Of a DNA stretch of 64,000 nucleotides, positions 24,301 to 35,207 are shown piece by piece; position 1 is the stretch's first letter, and the number at the start of each line of letters is the position of its first letter. Source of the DNA: Ilex aquifolium (taxonomy: Eukaryota > Streptophyta > Magnoliopsida > Aquifoliales > Aquifoliaceae); contig OX637395.1 of assembly GCA_951799425.1 (NCBI GenBank), positions 39,981,173-40,045,172 on the forward strand, written 5' to 3'. Position numbers and translations under genes: made by a program. The notes below the pieces were generated by a model, which was not told the DNA's origin, ran no database searches, and worked only from the letters and a program-made list of their open reading frames with translations.

Positions 24301-25914
24301 GGAAAATATGAAAGAATCAAAAAGAATGATTGAGGATCAATTTGAAAATCAAAAGTTGATAAATGAAGATCTCGATACCCAGCTGACTGTTGCTAAAGCT
24401 AAATTAAATGAAGTTCTTCTGAAGTTATCTGCTCTTGAAGTAGAATTAGATGATAAAAGTCACTGCTGTGAAGACTTGGAAGCGACCTGCCTTGAGCTTC
24501 AACTCCAACTTGAAAGGTTTGCTTTCTTGGTTTTAGTTCTCTGCAGAAACTAAACCCTAAGTTTGCATAATTAAAGAAAGAACTGTCTGATTTCTGGAAC
24601 ATGCAATATGCAGTATTACCAACAAGGACATTCCAGAAGATGACATAGATCAAGAGGAGAAGCTACTCCAAACTGTAAGTTTCTTTTTTGTTGACAAAAG
24701 CAACATTAGTTTTCTGCAAAGAATGCCATGTGCATGATCAGGTACTTACGCTCTTTCCCTGGTACTCCCTTGCTTAGTTTGAAAAAATTGTTGTGAGCCT
24801 CTGCTTTACAGAGGATCTCCATGGTTAGATTAATTATGCACACGGCACATTTTGTTCGATTAGGTTCAGTGTCCTAGTTTGTGCGGATTGACTAGCATCA
24901 ATGTGAGAGCTGTGCCTGTATGTTGACAACTCTGATTCTCACGTTCATATTTCTCTCTAGGTATACAAGACATTCTAAACATACAGTTGGACATTAATTA
25001 GAAAACTAAATTATCCCATCATGTTTTACATATCCTTTTATGCGCAAGTACAGTATAGTGGATGGGGAATATCACATACCATTTCAGCCACCATCGAACT
25101 TTGTTGGGATGAAAGGATTCTATATGAGGTCCTAAGTTAATTCTCTAATCGCCTTTGAATTCCGGTGTAAAATTGTGTGAGCATTTTAAGACCTGGGATG
25201 CTGAAAGGCATCCTTGATTATGGGATCGACATACCATGGAAATGAATATAGTATGGCTGGATTATGTAGAGAAGACCTCTTTCTCTCTACTCAATACCCA
25301 TTTCATCCTCGTACCTTCCAGAAAAAATACGCCTTTGCAAAAGTTAATTGTACTTAGATGATACCTTTTTGCATACAACTAAACAAGGTGGTCAAGGAAT
25401 GAATTATCAGAGGCGGTCATAAATCAAGAAACTCGTTCAAATTTTGCAGGGCTGGGAGATTACAGCTGCTTCTGCAAAGTTGGCTGAGTGCCAAGAAACC
25501 ATATTCAACCTGGGGAAACAGTTAAAAGCGTTGGCTTCACCGAAGGAAGCAGCAGTTTTTGACAAGGTTTTCTCTACCACCAGCGCCAACAATAAGAAGT
25601 TGATCCAGCGCTCATCCCTGCGTGATAGAATGCTGGCCGAGGATGGTGATGAACCAGTGGATTTGAATTCCCCAAAGACAAAAGAAATTATTAGCACTGC
25701 AGAAACAAAAACACCAACCATCATTCGTGCTCCTAATTTCCAGGTAGCACCTCCAGAAGGATATCTTGCTTTGAAGCCTGAATTCAGAACTGTTGCAGTT
25801 GGAGCTCCTCTTGCAATTGTACCAAGTAAGAAACGGGGAGGACGGTTTAGTTTGCTAAGGAAGCTAATTCTTAAAAGGAAAAGAGGGAAGACATCGGTTT
25901 CTTTTGCCACTTAA
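21389..25914 (+). CDS. Filament-like plant protein (FPP family, long coiled coil)
   Basis: Coding exons are 21389-21487, 21713-10 i.e. 21703-21844, 21987-24516, 24614-24674 and 25450-25914. They sum to 3297 nt, giving 1098 aa with the frame preserved. The 5'UTR appears spliced: a donor after 19963, an exon at 21033-21098, and an acceptor before 21383. The N-terminus MESKTWLWKKKSSEK is the family signature. Long coiled coils cover about residues 35-280 and 740-910, with a Ser-rich less ordered middle. The C-terminus is basic (RFSLLRKLILKRKRGK). FPP proteins are plant-specific and have been linked to microtubules and membranes, but no enzymatic activity is known. Reading through intron 3 would end the protein early (RFAFLVLVLCRN). 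The exact FPP number cannot be assigned from sequence alone. Confidence 0.95.
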
Positions 25915-26452
25915 GGCGGCGATGAAGCAAGAAAAAGAAACAGCATTACTTAATGTTTGCTAATCGATGATTATGGCGTTCCTCGTTTTGCCAATGCTGC
26001 TTGTCAATAGGTAAGTTTGCATGTCTTGTTTATACCTGATTTGCAGAGAGTGGCTTGTATGGTGTTCTTGATGTATATATTTTCTGTACACTTTTGGGGG
26101 ACTATAATAGCAATAATAATCGAAAAGCATTGGCAGTTGGACTGTGATTTCCAGGCACAGCACACATTAAGGGAGTTGCATTTAGTAGTAGAACATGATA
26201 AAGAGTAAACAGGAGTGATGACGGGTCCTGGACAGAGACTGTTCAGTTGTCACTTGAATCAGTTATCCTAGTTATAATTTAACCTTTAAAAATTATAACT
26301 TACATGATCGATCATGACTTTTAGAATTGTAATTTATTTTTAAAAAATTATAATTTGACCTTAGAACATAATTTTTTCGGTATGATACCTCCTTCGGTAC
26401 TATCCTCATATTGTAGCTCTTACCAAATTGTCCAATTCACGAGAGAATATTT
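25915..26452. other. FPP 3' region
   Basis: The probable 3'UTR runs to about 26200, followed by AT-rich DNA including the repeated phrase AATTATAA. No gene seen. Confidence 0.5.
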
Positions 26453-26695
26453 AATACAACAATGATACCATGTCAGCATTGATGACATAGTATCACCAAC
26501 TAATAATAAAATTTCAAATGAGCAAAGTGAATCTTACTTTGGTAGTTATTGACTTATATGGAAAAATAGTGAGTAGTTATCTGTTTATATAGACGAGTAG
26601 TTATTGACTTGTGTAGAGTCTACTTCTTTATTTATCTATATAATATTAGTTGGTGATACCACGTGATAATGCTGACATAATATTATCGTTGCAAT
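26453..26695. mobile_element. hAT-like MITE
   Basis: The inverted ends share GTCAGCATT...GGTATCACCAACTAATA-type sequence: the left arm is about 26453-26515 and the right arm about 26640-26695. GAATATTT (8 bp) flanks both sides (26445-26452 and 26696-26703), the length expected for hAT. The 243-bp element is AT-rich and non-coding. It lies between the convergent FPP and WSD genes. Confidence 0.75.
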
Positions 26696-27000
26696 GAATA
26701 TTTTTTCCCAATTCACTCCCTCCCTATTGAAGGAAAAACAAACAATGATTGGAGAGGGGGGGGGGGATGGTTGAATAATTATTTGTGAAGTGTCTTACAA
26801 TGGTGAATTACTATGAATATTTGAACAAACAAGAGGTTCCACACATGGAAGACATTGACTAAGTCAAGGTAGTCCAATCTAATACAAACACCTCTTCACA
26901 AACTGGGTCAAGCAAACCCATGTATGTCCCATTTGGGTCCGACCCGAAGTCCAAAAACTCTGTTCTCTGCAATCTGCATGCTTAATGGACACTTATTTCC

Positions 27001-30000
27001 TCAGGTTTTGGTGGCAGTCTCTGCAGCTTTCTTCAATTCAAGCAAGGCATCTTCAAAACACTTAGCTAGAACTTCAGGGTCAGGGATAATCTCTTTGGCC
27101 ACCAGGATTTGCATATCAGCTCTTCCTGCATAGCTCAACATGTGCATTGTAATTGCCTGCAGTACCAACATCAGAAAGATAGCCAACCTCCTGTTATATA
27201 TTATCAATTCCAAACAAATCTTGCCAATCGGGAAAACAAAGAGATTTGAGTTTAGAAGCTGTACATGAGGTAGGCTTGATGTATTAGCCCGAATATACAT
27301 TACTGGATTGGCAGCAATCGTAATTTCCTCTCGAGGGCCAAGCACGTTTGAGATCGTAAATGTCGTGTTACAAAGTATTCTGTAGTTGAGCATGCTCGCA
27401 AACTACAATGAAGACAAACTAATTAGCAGTTTACTCCTTTATGTGCTAAAACTGCATTGAAATAGAGCTTCTTCACCTTTGGTCCGAGGCAGGACATAAC
27501 TAAGTGCCCGATTTTGTAAGAGAAGAATGCCTCTAATGACAGTTTCTTCTGGTCAATCATCGCCTTTGCTCTCGTTAGAAACTGTAGAGGATCAGTGCAA
27601 CTTCTATGGTAATAAATAGGTAACAGAAGCATACCAAATTTGTTGCCCCACCGTGTCCCTGAATTGCTTCTCATCAACTTGGAAAGATCCTGATCACAAG
27701 TAGAGCATCGTTTCGATTCAAACCCAAAAATTGGATTTCGATAAATTTGTTATATTGAAGTACTAGTTATTATCTGTGCCTGAAGGCACAAAGTAAAAAA
27801 AAATGGTAAATAATAAACATATTTGTATTCATATCCAAAATCAAATCACAATCATAGATGAGAGATAAATGAATTTAAGCATCGGTTGTAGTGGGGATGA
27901 GAGGTGGTGGTGGTATGAGACGGTGATGGTTGTATGAGACGGTGATGGTTGTGATGGGTGGCAATGACCGTGGTGGCGGCAGTGGTGGTGGTGGTGGTGG
28001 TGGTGGCGGCGGGGGTGGTGGTGGTGGCGGCGGCGGCGGCGATGGTGGTGGCGACGACGACGGTGGTGGCGGCGGTGGCGGCGGCGGCGGCGGCGATGGT
28101 GGTAGTTGTGACGACGGTGGTGGTGGTGGTGGTGGTGGTTGTGGCGGTGGTGGTGGTGGTGGTGGTGGCGGCGACAGACGGTGGTGGCGACGACGACGGT
28201 GGTGGTGGTGGTAGAGGTAGTGGTGGGGCGGTTTCAAACAATATTTTTTTTTTTTAAATACTTATGAGAAATAATTTCTAGAAGTACTTTTAAAAAGTAA
28301 CTCCAAACACACCCTTAGGGTCCTATTTTTCCTATTAAATTTAGGGTGTTAATATTAGCCGTTAGATTAACTTTACACCCATATTAGCCGTTAGATTAAC
28401 TTTAAAGTAAAATTTAAAGCGATCTCAACCGCGAAAAGCAAAAGTCATTTTGTTTATCTTTTGAGATTTGAATTGTAAGCTACTTTATTATATAGATAAA
28501 TATTTAAGTTACATCATCTTCAACATCTAACAATTTAAGCTTTTTTTTTTGAGTAGATGGTTATTTAACATGATATCAAAGTAAGATGTTCTGTGTTCAA
28601 ATCTCACCGTCATCCTAATTATTAAAAAATTTCAAGTGTTAGGTTCAAAATCTAACTTATACGTGAAGAGGCGTTAGCTTAAACTTTTAGAATAGATTAT
28701 GATAAATTTTTGGAATAGATGGTTATTTTACTTGTTTTAATCATCAGATAAACGAATATTGCATATAAAGATAGAAAATGGTAAACTTTTGAAGTAGATG
28801 GTTGTTTAACCTGTTTTAATTATCGAATAAACGAATATTGCATACAAAGACAGAGAGAGAATAGTAAACTTTTAGAGTAAATGGTTGTTTAACCTGTTAA
28901 CTAAGAGAGAGAGAGAATGGTACCTGCAATCCTGATTGTGGCCTTAGATTAACCATGGCAACTCCTGTCAGTTGAAGCCCCTCTCGCAGAGCTAGGAGAG
29001 AGAGAGAGAGAGAGTTAAACTCAATTTAGTTAAGGTGATGAAAAATGTCATTGATAATGGAATGTAAATGAAAAGGCATTTTACCTTTCGGCATTCGTAG
29101 ATCCAGATATTTTGAAAGGCCAGAGGAAACCACCCCGAAAAGAACGTCGTTAATGGTCTGCAATGTTTTGTTCAATTTACACATTATTAAGCAATAAGAA
29201 CGGAAGTTAAACAATTGCATAATCTAGTTATAATTTTTATCACCAAAAAAAATTTAAATTTCAGTACGATAGCAACTTAAGTACCGTCTAGGAAGAACGG
29301 ATACTTTCCGAAAGGGTGTCGTGCCAGTGTCGAACAAGGCCTGACACAGTTAGAAGTATCCTAAATAGTGAACTCAGTCAAACACAGTCAATACACAACC
29401 AAGATACGATTAGTATATGTCTAAGATACGGCTATGATATGACCAAAACACGGTAAAAAAAAAAAAATTAAAAAAACAACAATTAACTAGTAAAAGATGT
29501 GTGTTTCTATTTTTTAATTATTTAACTTTTGGGTTAATTGCGTCTGTGGTCCTCAAAGTATTCATTTTATCTCATTTTGGTCCTCAACCTTCTAATTTCA
29601 TCAAGTTGGTCCCCAAAGTATTATAAATGCACTTACCTAGTCCCCGCCGTTGACGCCGTCCATAATTTCGTCTGTTCATAGTCATGTGCAATCTGCATGA
29701 CTCAACTGAGGGGCTTATATGACATTTAACCTTCTCCCATCAGTCTCCATCAACCCCAATTGACTATTCTTGCAAAACTCATGGCAATCCTCACATACCC
29801 TCAAATTCTTCACGATTCGAATGCACTCCCCAGACCCCATTACCAACAAACCAAAAGAAATTGCTAGCCTCTCACTGTGCTCCTTAATTGCATTCTCTTT
29901 TTCTTCCTCCCCTATATCATGTAAAACTGGTGAAACGTTTGGCAAGTAGCCAGCCTCTGCAATTCGTGTTCCAATAGTTTCAAGCATCTTATAAATCTCT

Positions 30001-33000
30001 GGAGATCTCTCGTGCTCACGGTCCCAAGCAACAAAATGATCAACTCTTCCCTGCGTTTCAATCAGGCTCCAGCCTAGAACTTTATTAGCTTTCCGACCAA
30101 CCATTAATCTTCTAACTTTAATTACATCTTCCCATTTCATTGATTTTGCGTAAATACTAGCTAACTGTACATAATTTTCATCATGATTTGGATCCAATTG
30201 TAGTAGTTTACAACCAATCTCTTCACCCAATTCTACTAACCCATGAACCTTACAAGCACCAAGTAGAGTTACCCATAGAACTGGATCTGGTGGAACTTGC
30301 ATTTTTTCAATCAATTCAGTAGCCTCACCAACAAAGCCAGCACGACCCAAGAGATCAACCATGCATCCATAATGCTCCATCTCCGGCTCAATGCCATATC
30401 TTTCGATCATCAACTTAAAATAGTTACGACCCTCACTGACTAAACCTGCTCGACTACAAGCATTCAAGACCCCAATGAAGGTCACATTAACTGGCCGAAA
30501 TCCTTCAATTATGAACATTTCAAAAACTGCAAGAGCTTCCTTCCCAAGTCCATGGGCTGCCAAACCACAAATCATCACATTCCACGTTGAAACATCTTTT
30601 AAGGGCATATTATTAAACAAGACCCTAGCTTGCTCAATCCACCCACATTTGGCATACATGTCTACAAGACTTGTGCCAATAGGCACAATCATTGGAATAT
30701 TCAAAGAATCTATAATGGAATGAACTAATCGACCATGTTCAAGCAAACCCAATTGGGCTGACGCCGAGAGCACCATCACCAATGCAGGCTCATTAGGTAT
30801 CAGCCCATTCTCTCTCGTTTCCTTAAAACACTCCAAACCTGCTTCTAACTGCCCATTTTGCACGTAACCCGTTATCATTGTACTTCAAGATACAATATCT
30901 CTTTCGGGAATTTCTCCAAACAACTTCTCCGCAACACCCATCTGCCCATCCCTGGCAAATCCCACCATCATCGCATTCCAAGTCACCACATCTCGGCAAT
31001 GAGGACTCTCACCAAACACCCTTTTTGAACATTCAACTCTACAACAAGCGTTATAGAAGTGTATCAAAGAATTTCTAATATAAATATCATCGCCAAAACC
31101 AAGTTTTACAACATGAGTATGCACTTGAGCGCCTTCAAGCAAAGCCAAAGCCTTACTGCAAGCTTGTAATACAAAAGGAAAAGTATAGTTATTCGGACTA
31201 ACACTGCTTCGGCGCATAGAATCGTAGAGAATGATGGATTTGCGTGGTGATTCGCTCTTTGCAAAGCAACGGATCATGTTATTGAGGTCGAAAACACTTG
31301 GCGCTTCGATGGTTTGGAAGATAGAGAGAGAATAGTCAATTGAGGTTGATGGGGACTGAATGGGAGAAGGCTAAATGTCATATAAGCCCCTCAGTTGAGT
31401 CATGCGGATGGCACATGACTATGAACAGACGGAATTATGGACGGCGTCAACGGCGGGGACTAGGTAAGTGCATTTGTAATACTTTGGGGACCAACTTGAT
31501 GAAATTAGAAGGTTGTGGACCAAAATGAGACAAAATGAATACTTTGGAGACCACCGACGCAATTAACCCTTAACTTTTATACTAAGAATGTTAATGAATG
31601 TAATGATGTTATAAAAATAGTGGATATATATTTTGATCTATTTCAATTTTAATCAAAAAAATAATATTTGCTAGGCATTTTTATTAATATTGTTATAATA
31701 TATTACAACTCTATTATTATTTAAAAATATATTATATTATTTTAATAATCATATTACTCATACCTTATATTTTTAAATTTTTTAATACCTCAATATTTGT
31801 TTCATATTTAAATATGACACCTGTACTTATATCCGTGCTTCTTAACCTATCACCTTTGACTGAAACCAAAAATGGAAAGAAAATATAAAAAACTAGATGA
31901 CCCATGTGGAGGAGTCAGAAAGGGTGGAGGGTGAAGCTGCAGCTTTTGACAATTTTTGAAGTTATTTATCTAATAACTTAGTACTGACGTAAATAATTTA
32001 TTTTTGATCAAATTAAAAAAAAAATTAATTCAAATATATGTAAATTAATTCAAATATACCTAACCATTAAAAAAAACTGTGGTGTTGTGAGACGTGACGT
32101 TTTCACAAACAAACAGTGGAATTTTCTAAGGCCCCGTTTGATAACGTTTTCGTTTTTCGTTTTTCGTTTTTTTTTTTTTTTTTTAGCGTAAACAAGAAAA
32201 AAAAACTCGTTTGGTAACCGATTTTATTTTTATTTTCTGCCACCGTTTTGTAAACGAGGGGCGATTTTCAAAAACCAAAAAAAGTCGTTTTCGATTTTTG
32301 TTTTTCGTTTTCGAAAAACGAAAAACGAAAACGTTACCAAATCAAAAACAAAAAAAAATCGAAAAACGTTTTCGTTTTTCGTTTTTGAAAAACAAAAAAC
32401 AAAAACGTTACCAAAGGCCTAAGTGTTTTTGAGGCCGTCCGAAAGTTGAGGTTGGCTTGCAAGTTACAAAGTCCACAAAAGATGAAAAACAACAAAGAAA
32501 GAGACTGCTCATCTCACAAGTGGACCCGATTTGCCAAACCGTCACTTTCTCATATAATGCCAGTAAAACACAAATTAGGGAAAGGGAATATTCAAACACA
32601 TCCACATAGGCTTGTTAATGTTGTGACGTATAATCTATGTATCGGATATTCTCATATCTATCCTGTTAAATTCGTGTAAACAATAGGACAAAACTGAAAG
32701 TATTGCATATAAATTAACCCATCAACCATGGAAAAAGCACAGACTTGACTACGGTACTGTAAAAAAAAAAATTCAGTACTATACCTATAAAATTTATTAT
32801 TTCAAAAAATATTTTTATAATTTTTTTGAGTCATTTTATAAATTATTTTTGTAAATATTTTTATCGCTGTTTTGTGTATTTTTATTACATTTGTAATAAT
32901 TATTTTTATCACTTTTCTTCAATATAAAAAAATTATCATTTTTGCTAGTAATTTATTATATTTGTGAGTATTTTTATCACTGTTGTGATAATTATTATTA

Positions 33001-35207
33001 TCATTATTATTTTTTAAATACTATAAAAATAATAAAAATAATTACAAATATAAAAAATAGAGATATTATACCAAAATTATTCACTCCAAAAAGCAGTCAG
33101 TGATTCTACAGCTCTCAGTAGTCTGTCTTATTGGGTTGCGTGGGGTTGGTTTGAAGAAGTAAATATTGAACCGTAATGTCAGGTCATTAATGAATAGCTG
33201 AGGATAGAATAGGGATAGAGACATTTGAGTAAGTAGGCAGCTTCCGGGATGCCCCATGGACGGGGCAACTGGGCCACTAACTTCGATTAAAGGTGGGTGG
33301 ATTCGCCTTTATAATCAAATCAAATTATAGTGTGTATTTTTAAATTTGTAACAAATATTAATTAATTTTAACTTAATTTATTTAATTAATCATATTCATC
33401 AACCGTGTCATTGGAATGGACATGGATGACCCATGGCCATGAATCCTAAATCCAAACCTATGTACTGATTTTTATCCCGAATGCTCCCTATACATTAAAA
33501 ATTTATTTAATCTATTTACTAGCAAAACTTAAGTAAACATAAATTTATAACATACAATATCTATGAAGAAATAAAAATAATCAAATATTTTCTTATACAA
33601 TATAATTTAAATAGGTTTATCATGCCAAAATCATCTAAACCCACGTGTTTATTATTCATATTAGTGAATCCCATTATTTTTTAATGCCCTCGAATACGTA
33701 TTGTATCAACAATTTGTGCTAAAAATTATCACTTTTTATGTATGCATTTTAAAACTTAAATAGTTATTGATCATATGATAGTAATATCATGAATAATTAT
33801 TAAAACGGTGTAACAAATATTTTATATGAATTTGAACACATTCCAAAAGCGCGGGGTTGGTGTGTGGGTTACCTAGGATGATAATTGAGCTGAATTCGAG
33901 CCTAATTTACACATAAACGAACTGGCTCATTTGACTATTTACACATAAACGAACTTAAAAAAATGTTCAAGCTTAGCTTGATTAACAGCCCTAGGATTAC
34001 CCCGCCAAGTCCACGTAGAACAAACATTTATCTTTTTTTTTTTTCAACAGAGTGTCTAAGTCAACTTACACGCGTATTTCAATTAACCTCCTCTCTAATT
34101 TGGTGAAGACAAATCATTCACACCGAATAAAACAAACATTTATCTAATGGATAGCATCGTGCTATGAAAAATATTATTTAATACCGTATCAAAATTATTA
34201 TTGTTATCAACTAAAATATATTTTAAATAATAAATTATAATTAATCAATTAATTAAGATTATTTATGATTGACATATAAAAGTATAAATTGACTTTCAAA
34301 AATTACAATTAATTGACTCTTTATAAAGTATCTTAATTAATTATAAAGGGACATTTAAAATTTAAAATTTTATTTTAAAAAAATATATTTTTCAGTCAAT
34401 TATATTCATAAAAATAAAATATTAACGGTCCTAAAATATGAAAACTTAAAGCATTAATATTAAATTTACCGCGTGAGGAACTGCCTTTTTCACCGCCTTC
34501 ATGTCGTCAAGTTGAAACTTCGCCGTCGCCAACTTTCTCGGCCACAGCTCCACCCCAGCACCACCGATCACGGCGGTCTTCTTATCTTTCAGCCACAAAC
34601 TCCTCAGCCCAAACTCAAACACAAAAATCAACGTATACCACAGCATCTTCACAAGCCTCCACACCTTCCCTTCTCTCTCATTCCTCCTAATACTCGTCGA
34701 AGAGGAACCGCCGGAGTTTACCGTCGCCGGCTGTGTAGGATCGTCAGCTTTTCTACAACACGATAAGAACATCGACATCAGAGAAATCCCATCTCCCAAA
34801 GCATGGTGGACTCGAAAAACAGCGCATTTTTGGGCCATGAGAAGGTGTATTTCCCACAAGGGCTTGTCAGTGCTGAATGGTGAAGAGAGTGACAGATCGG
34901 CCAAGTAGTCGTTGACTGCTTCTTCATCGTCGGCAGCGGTGTCTCCGTCAGACTCATGACGGACGATGATGTGCTGATCTAGGTTGACTTGTGTTCTTCG
35001 CCAGTGTTCGCGGCCGTGACGGTCTTTGACCATGAGGCTGCAGAATCTGGGGTGTTCAAGCAACATCGAGTTTCGAATTTGGGATTTAACGGCGTCGACC
35101 TCGATTGGGTTTTTGAGGCCGATGGCGCAGGTGATTATTGTGTTCAGTTCTGGCCGGAGGAATAGCCTTCCGGCCGGTGTTAATGGCTCATCACTTTCTG
35201 TAACCAT
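27001..35207 (-). CDS. Wax ester synthase/diacylglycerol O-acyltransferase (WSD1-like)
   Basis: It transfers an acyl chain from acyl-CoA to a fatty alcohol (wax ester) or diacylglycerol, typically at the ER. Exons in transcript order: 35207-34470, 29157-29085, 28991-28924, 27689-27477, 27402-27265, 27156-27001. They total 1386 nt, giving 461 aa, and all junctions are GT-AG and in phase. The acyltransferase domain holds the catalytic HHALGDG (residues 134-140, the HHxxxDG family motif). A hydrophobic stretch follows near 195-220. The C-terminal DUF1298-type domain contains TINDVLFGVV, TGVAMVNLRPQ and TTFTISNVLGP. Length is close to the usual 460-490 aa. Intron 1 is 5.3 kb and hosts a Pack-MULE and MITEs. 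Intron 3 hosts Helitron H4. The polypyrimidine tract of intron 2 is a (CT)n run. The frame is undamaged, so the gene is probably functional. Confidence 0.93.
27763..28496 (-). mobile_element. Non-autonomous Helitron H4 in WSD intron 3
   Basis: On the minus strand it begins TCTATATAATAAAGTAGC at 28496 and ends with hairpin GTGCCTTCAGGCAC, then AGATAATAACTAG at 27763, followed by T. The triplet array (about 27900-28230; GGT/GGC on plus) is shorter than in H3. The leader has a small internal duplication of TTAGCCGTTAGATTAACTTT (about 28356-28402). Gly- and Val-rich frames here are artefacts. Confidence 0.92.
28991..29014. repeat. GA microsatellite at the WSD intron 2 acceptor
   Basis: (GA)n on plus, hence (CT)n on the transcript strand. 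It ends directly at the acceptor of exon 3, so its length could affect splicing. Confidence 0.7.
29531..29770 (+). repeat. Left terminal inverted repeat of the Pack-MULE
   Basis: Inverted match to 31329-31569. It contains the stop codon and the last ~16 codons of the captured PPR frame. Confidence 0.95.
29715..31277 (-). pseudogene. Captured PPR protein segment (PLS class, E and partial DYW)
   Basis: Successive PPR repeats (VVTWNAMMVGFARDGQMGVA, DVSTWNVMICGLAAHGLGKE) are followed by E motifs and a DYW-deaminase part. That part has HSERLA (HxE zinc/catalytic motif) and CEDCHEF (CxxCH) but lacks the terminal segment ending in DYW. In plants these proteins edit C to U in organellar RNA. The frame is continuous over about 520 codons except for one TGA at 30885-30887, where the PPR motif normally has Trp (DIVSW). 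The first ATG is at 31277, but homology continues upstream to the TIR edge (SIFQTIEAPSVFDLNN), so the targeting peptide and first repeats were not captured. The last residues (SQLGLMETDGRRLNVI) are encoded by the TIR. It is a truncated, probably non-functional copy. The parent gene is outside this window. Confidence 0.88.
31329..31569 (-). repeat. Right terminal inverted repeat of the Pack-MULE
   Basis: Inverted match to 29531-29770. It begins, on the minus strand, with GGGTTAATTGCGTCGG. Confidence 0.95.
31579..32129. other. WSD intron 1 sequence, no gene seen
   Basis: Very AT-rich intronic DNA. No exon or clear repeat boundary. Confidence 0.5.
32130..32419. mobile_element. PIF/Harbinger-like MITE in WSD intron 1
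   Basis: The ends are GGCCCCGTTTGATAACGTTTT and, inverted, GGCCTTTGGTAACGTTTTT, flanked by the 3-bp duplication TAA typical of Tourist-type MITEs. The interior is built of CGTTTTTCG-like units in both orientations and can fold into long hairpins. The frames in it are artefacts. Confidence 0.75.
32420..34469. other. Remainder of WSD intron 1
   Basis: AT-rich intronic DNA. It contains one copy of a dispersed AT-rich element (32753-33075, listed separately). No exon seen. Confidence 0.5.
32753..33075 (+). repeat. AT-rich dispersed element, copy 1
   Basis: It resembles 46605-46965 throughout: ATTCAGTACTATACC-like start, TAAAATTTATTATTT, then repeated ATTTTTATCACTGTT units, and an inverted end GATATTATACC. 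Probably a degenerate MITE. Confidence 0.5.

Larger units (their letters stand above)
29531..31569 (-). mobile_element. Pack-MULE carrying a PPR-DYW gene segment, in WSD intron 1
   Basis: The terminal inverted repeats are 29531-29770 and 31329-31569 (240 and 241 bp), near-identical with roughly a dozen differences and one 1-bp indel. Both begin GGGTTAATTGCGTC. A perfect 9-bp duplication TTAACTTTT flanks the element (29522-29530 and 31570-31578). The interior 29771-31328 contains no transposase, only a captured host coding segment. The size (2.04 kb), long TIRs, 9-bp duplication and captured gene define a Pack-MULE of the Mutator superfamily. It sits in the 5.3-kb first intron of the WSD gene with its cargo on the same strand as WSD. 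Confidence 0.95.

Noticed and set aside
27852-28257. Pro-rich minus-strand and Gly-rich plus-strand frames
   Set aside because: Same artefact in Helitron H4, which lies in a WSD intron.
34473-34766. 97-codon frame opposite WSD exon 1
   Set aside because: Antisense shadow of a GC-richer coding exon with a verified acyltransferase motif.
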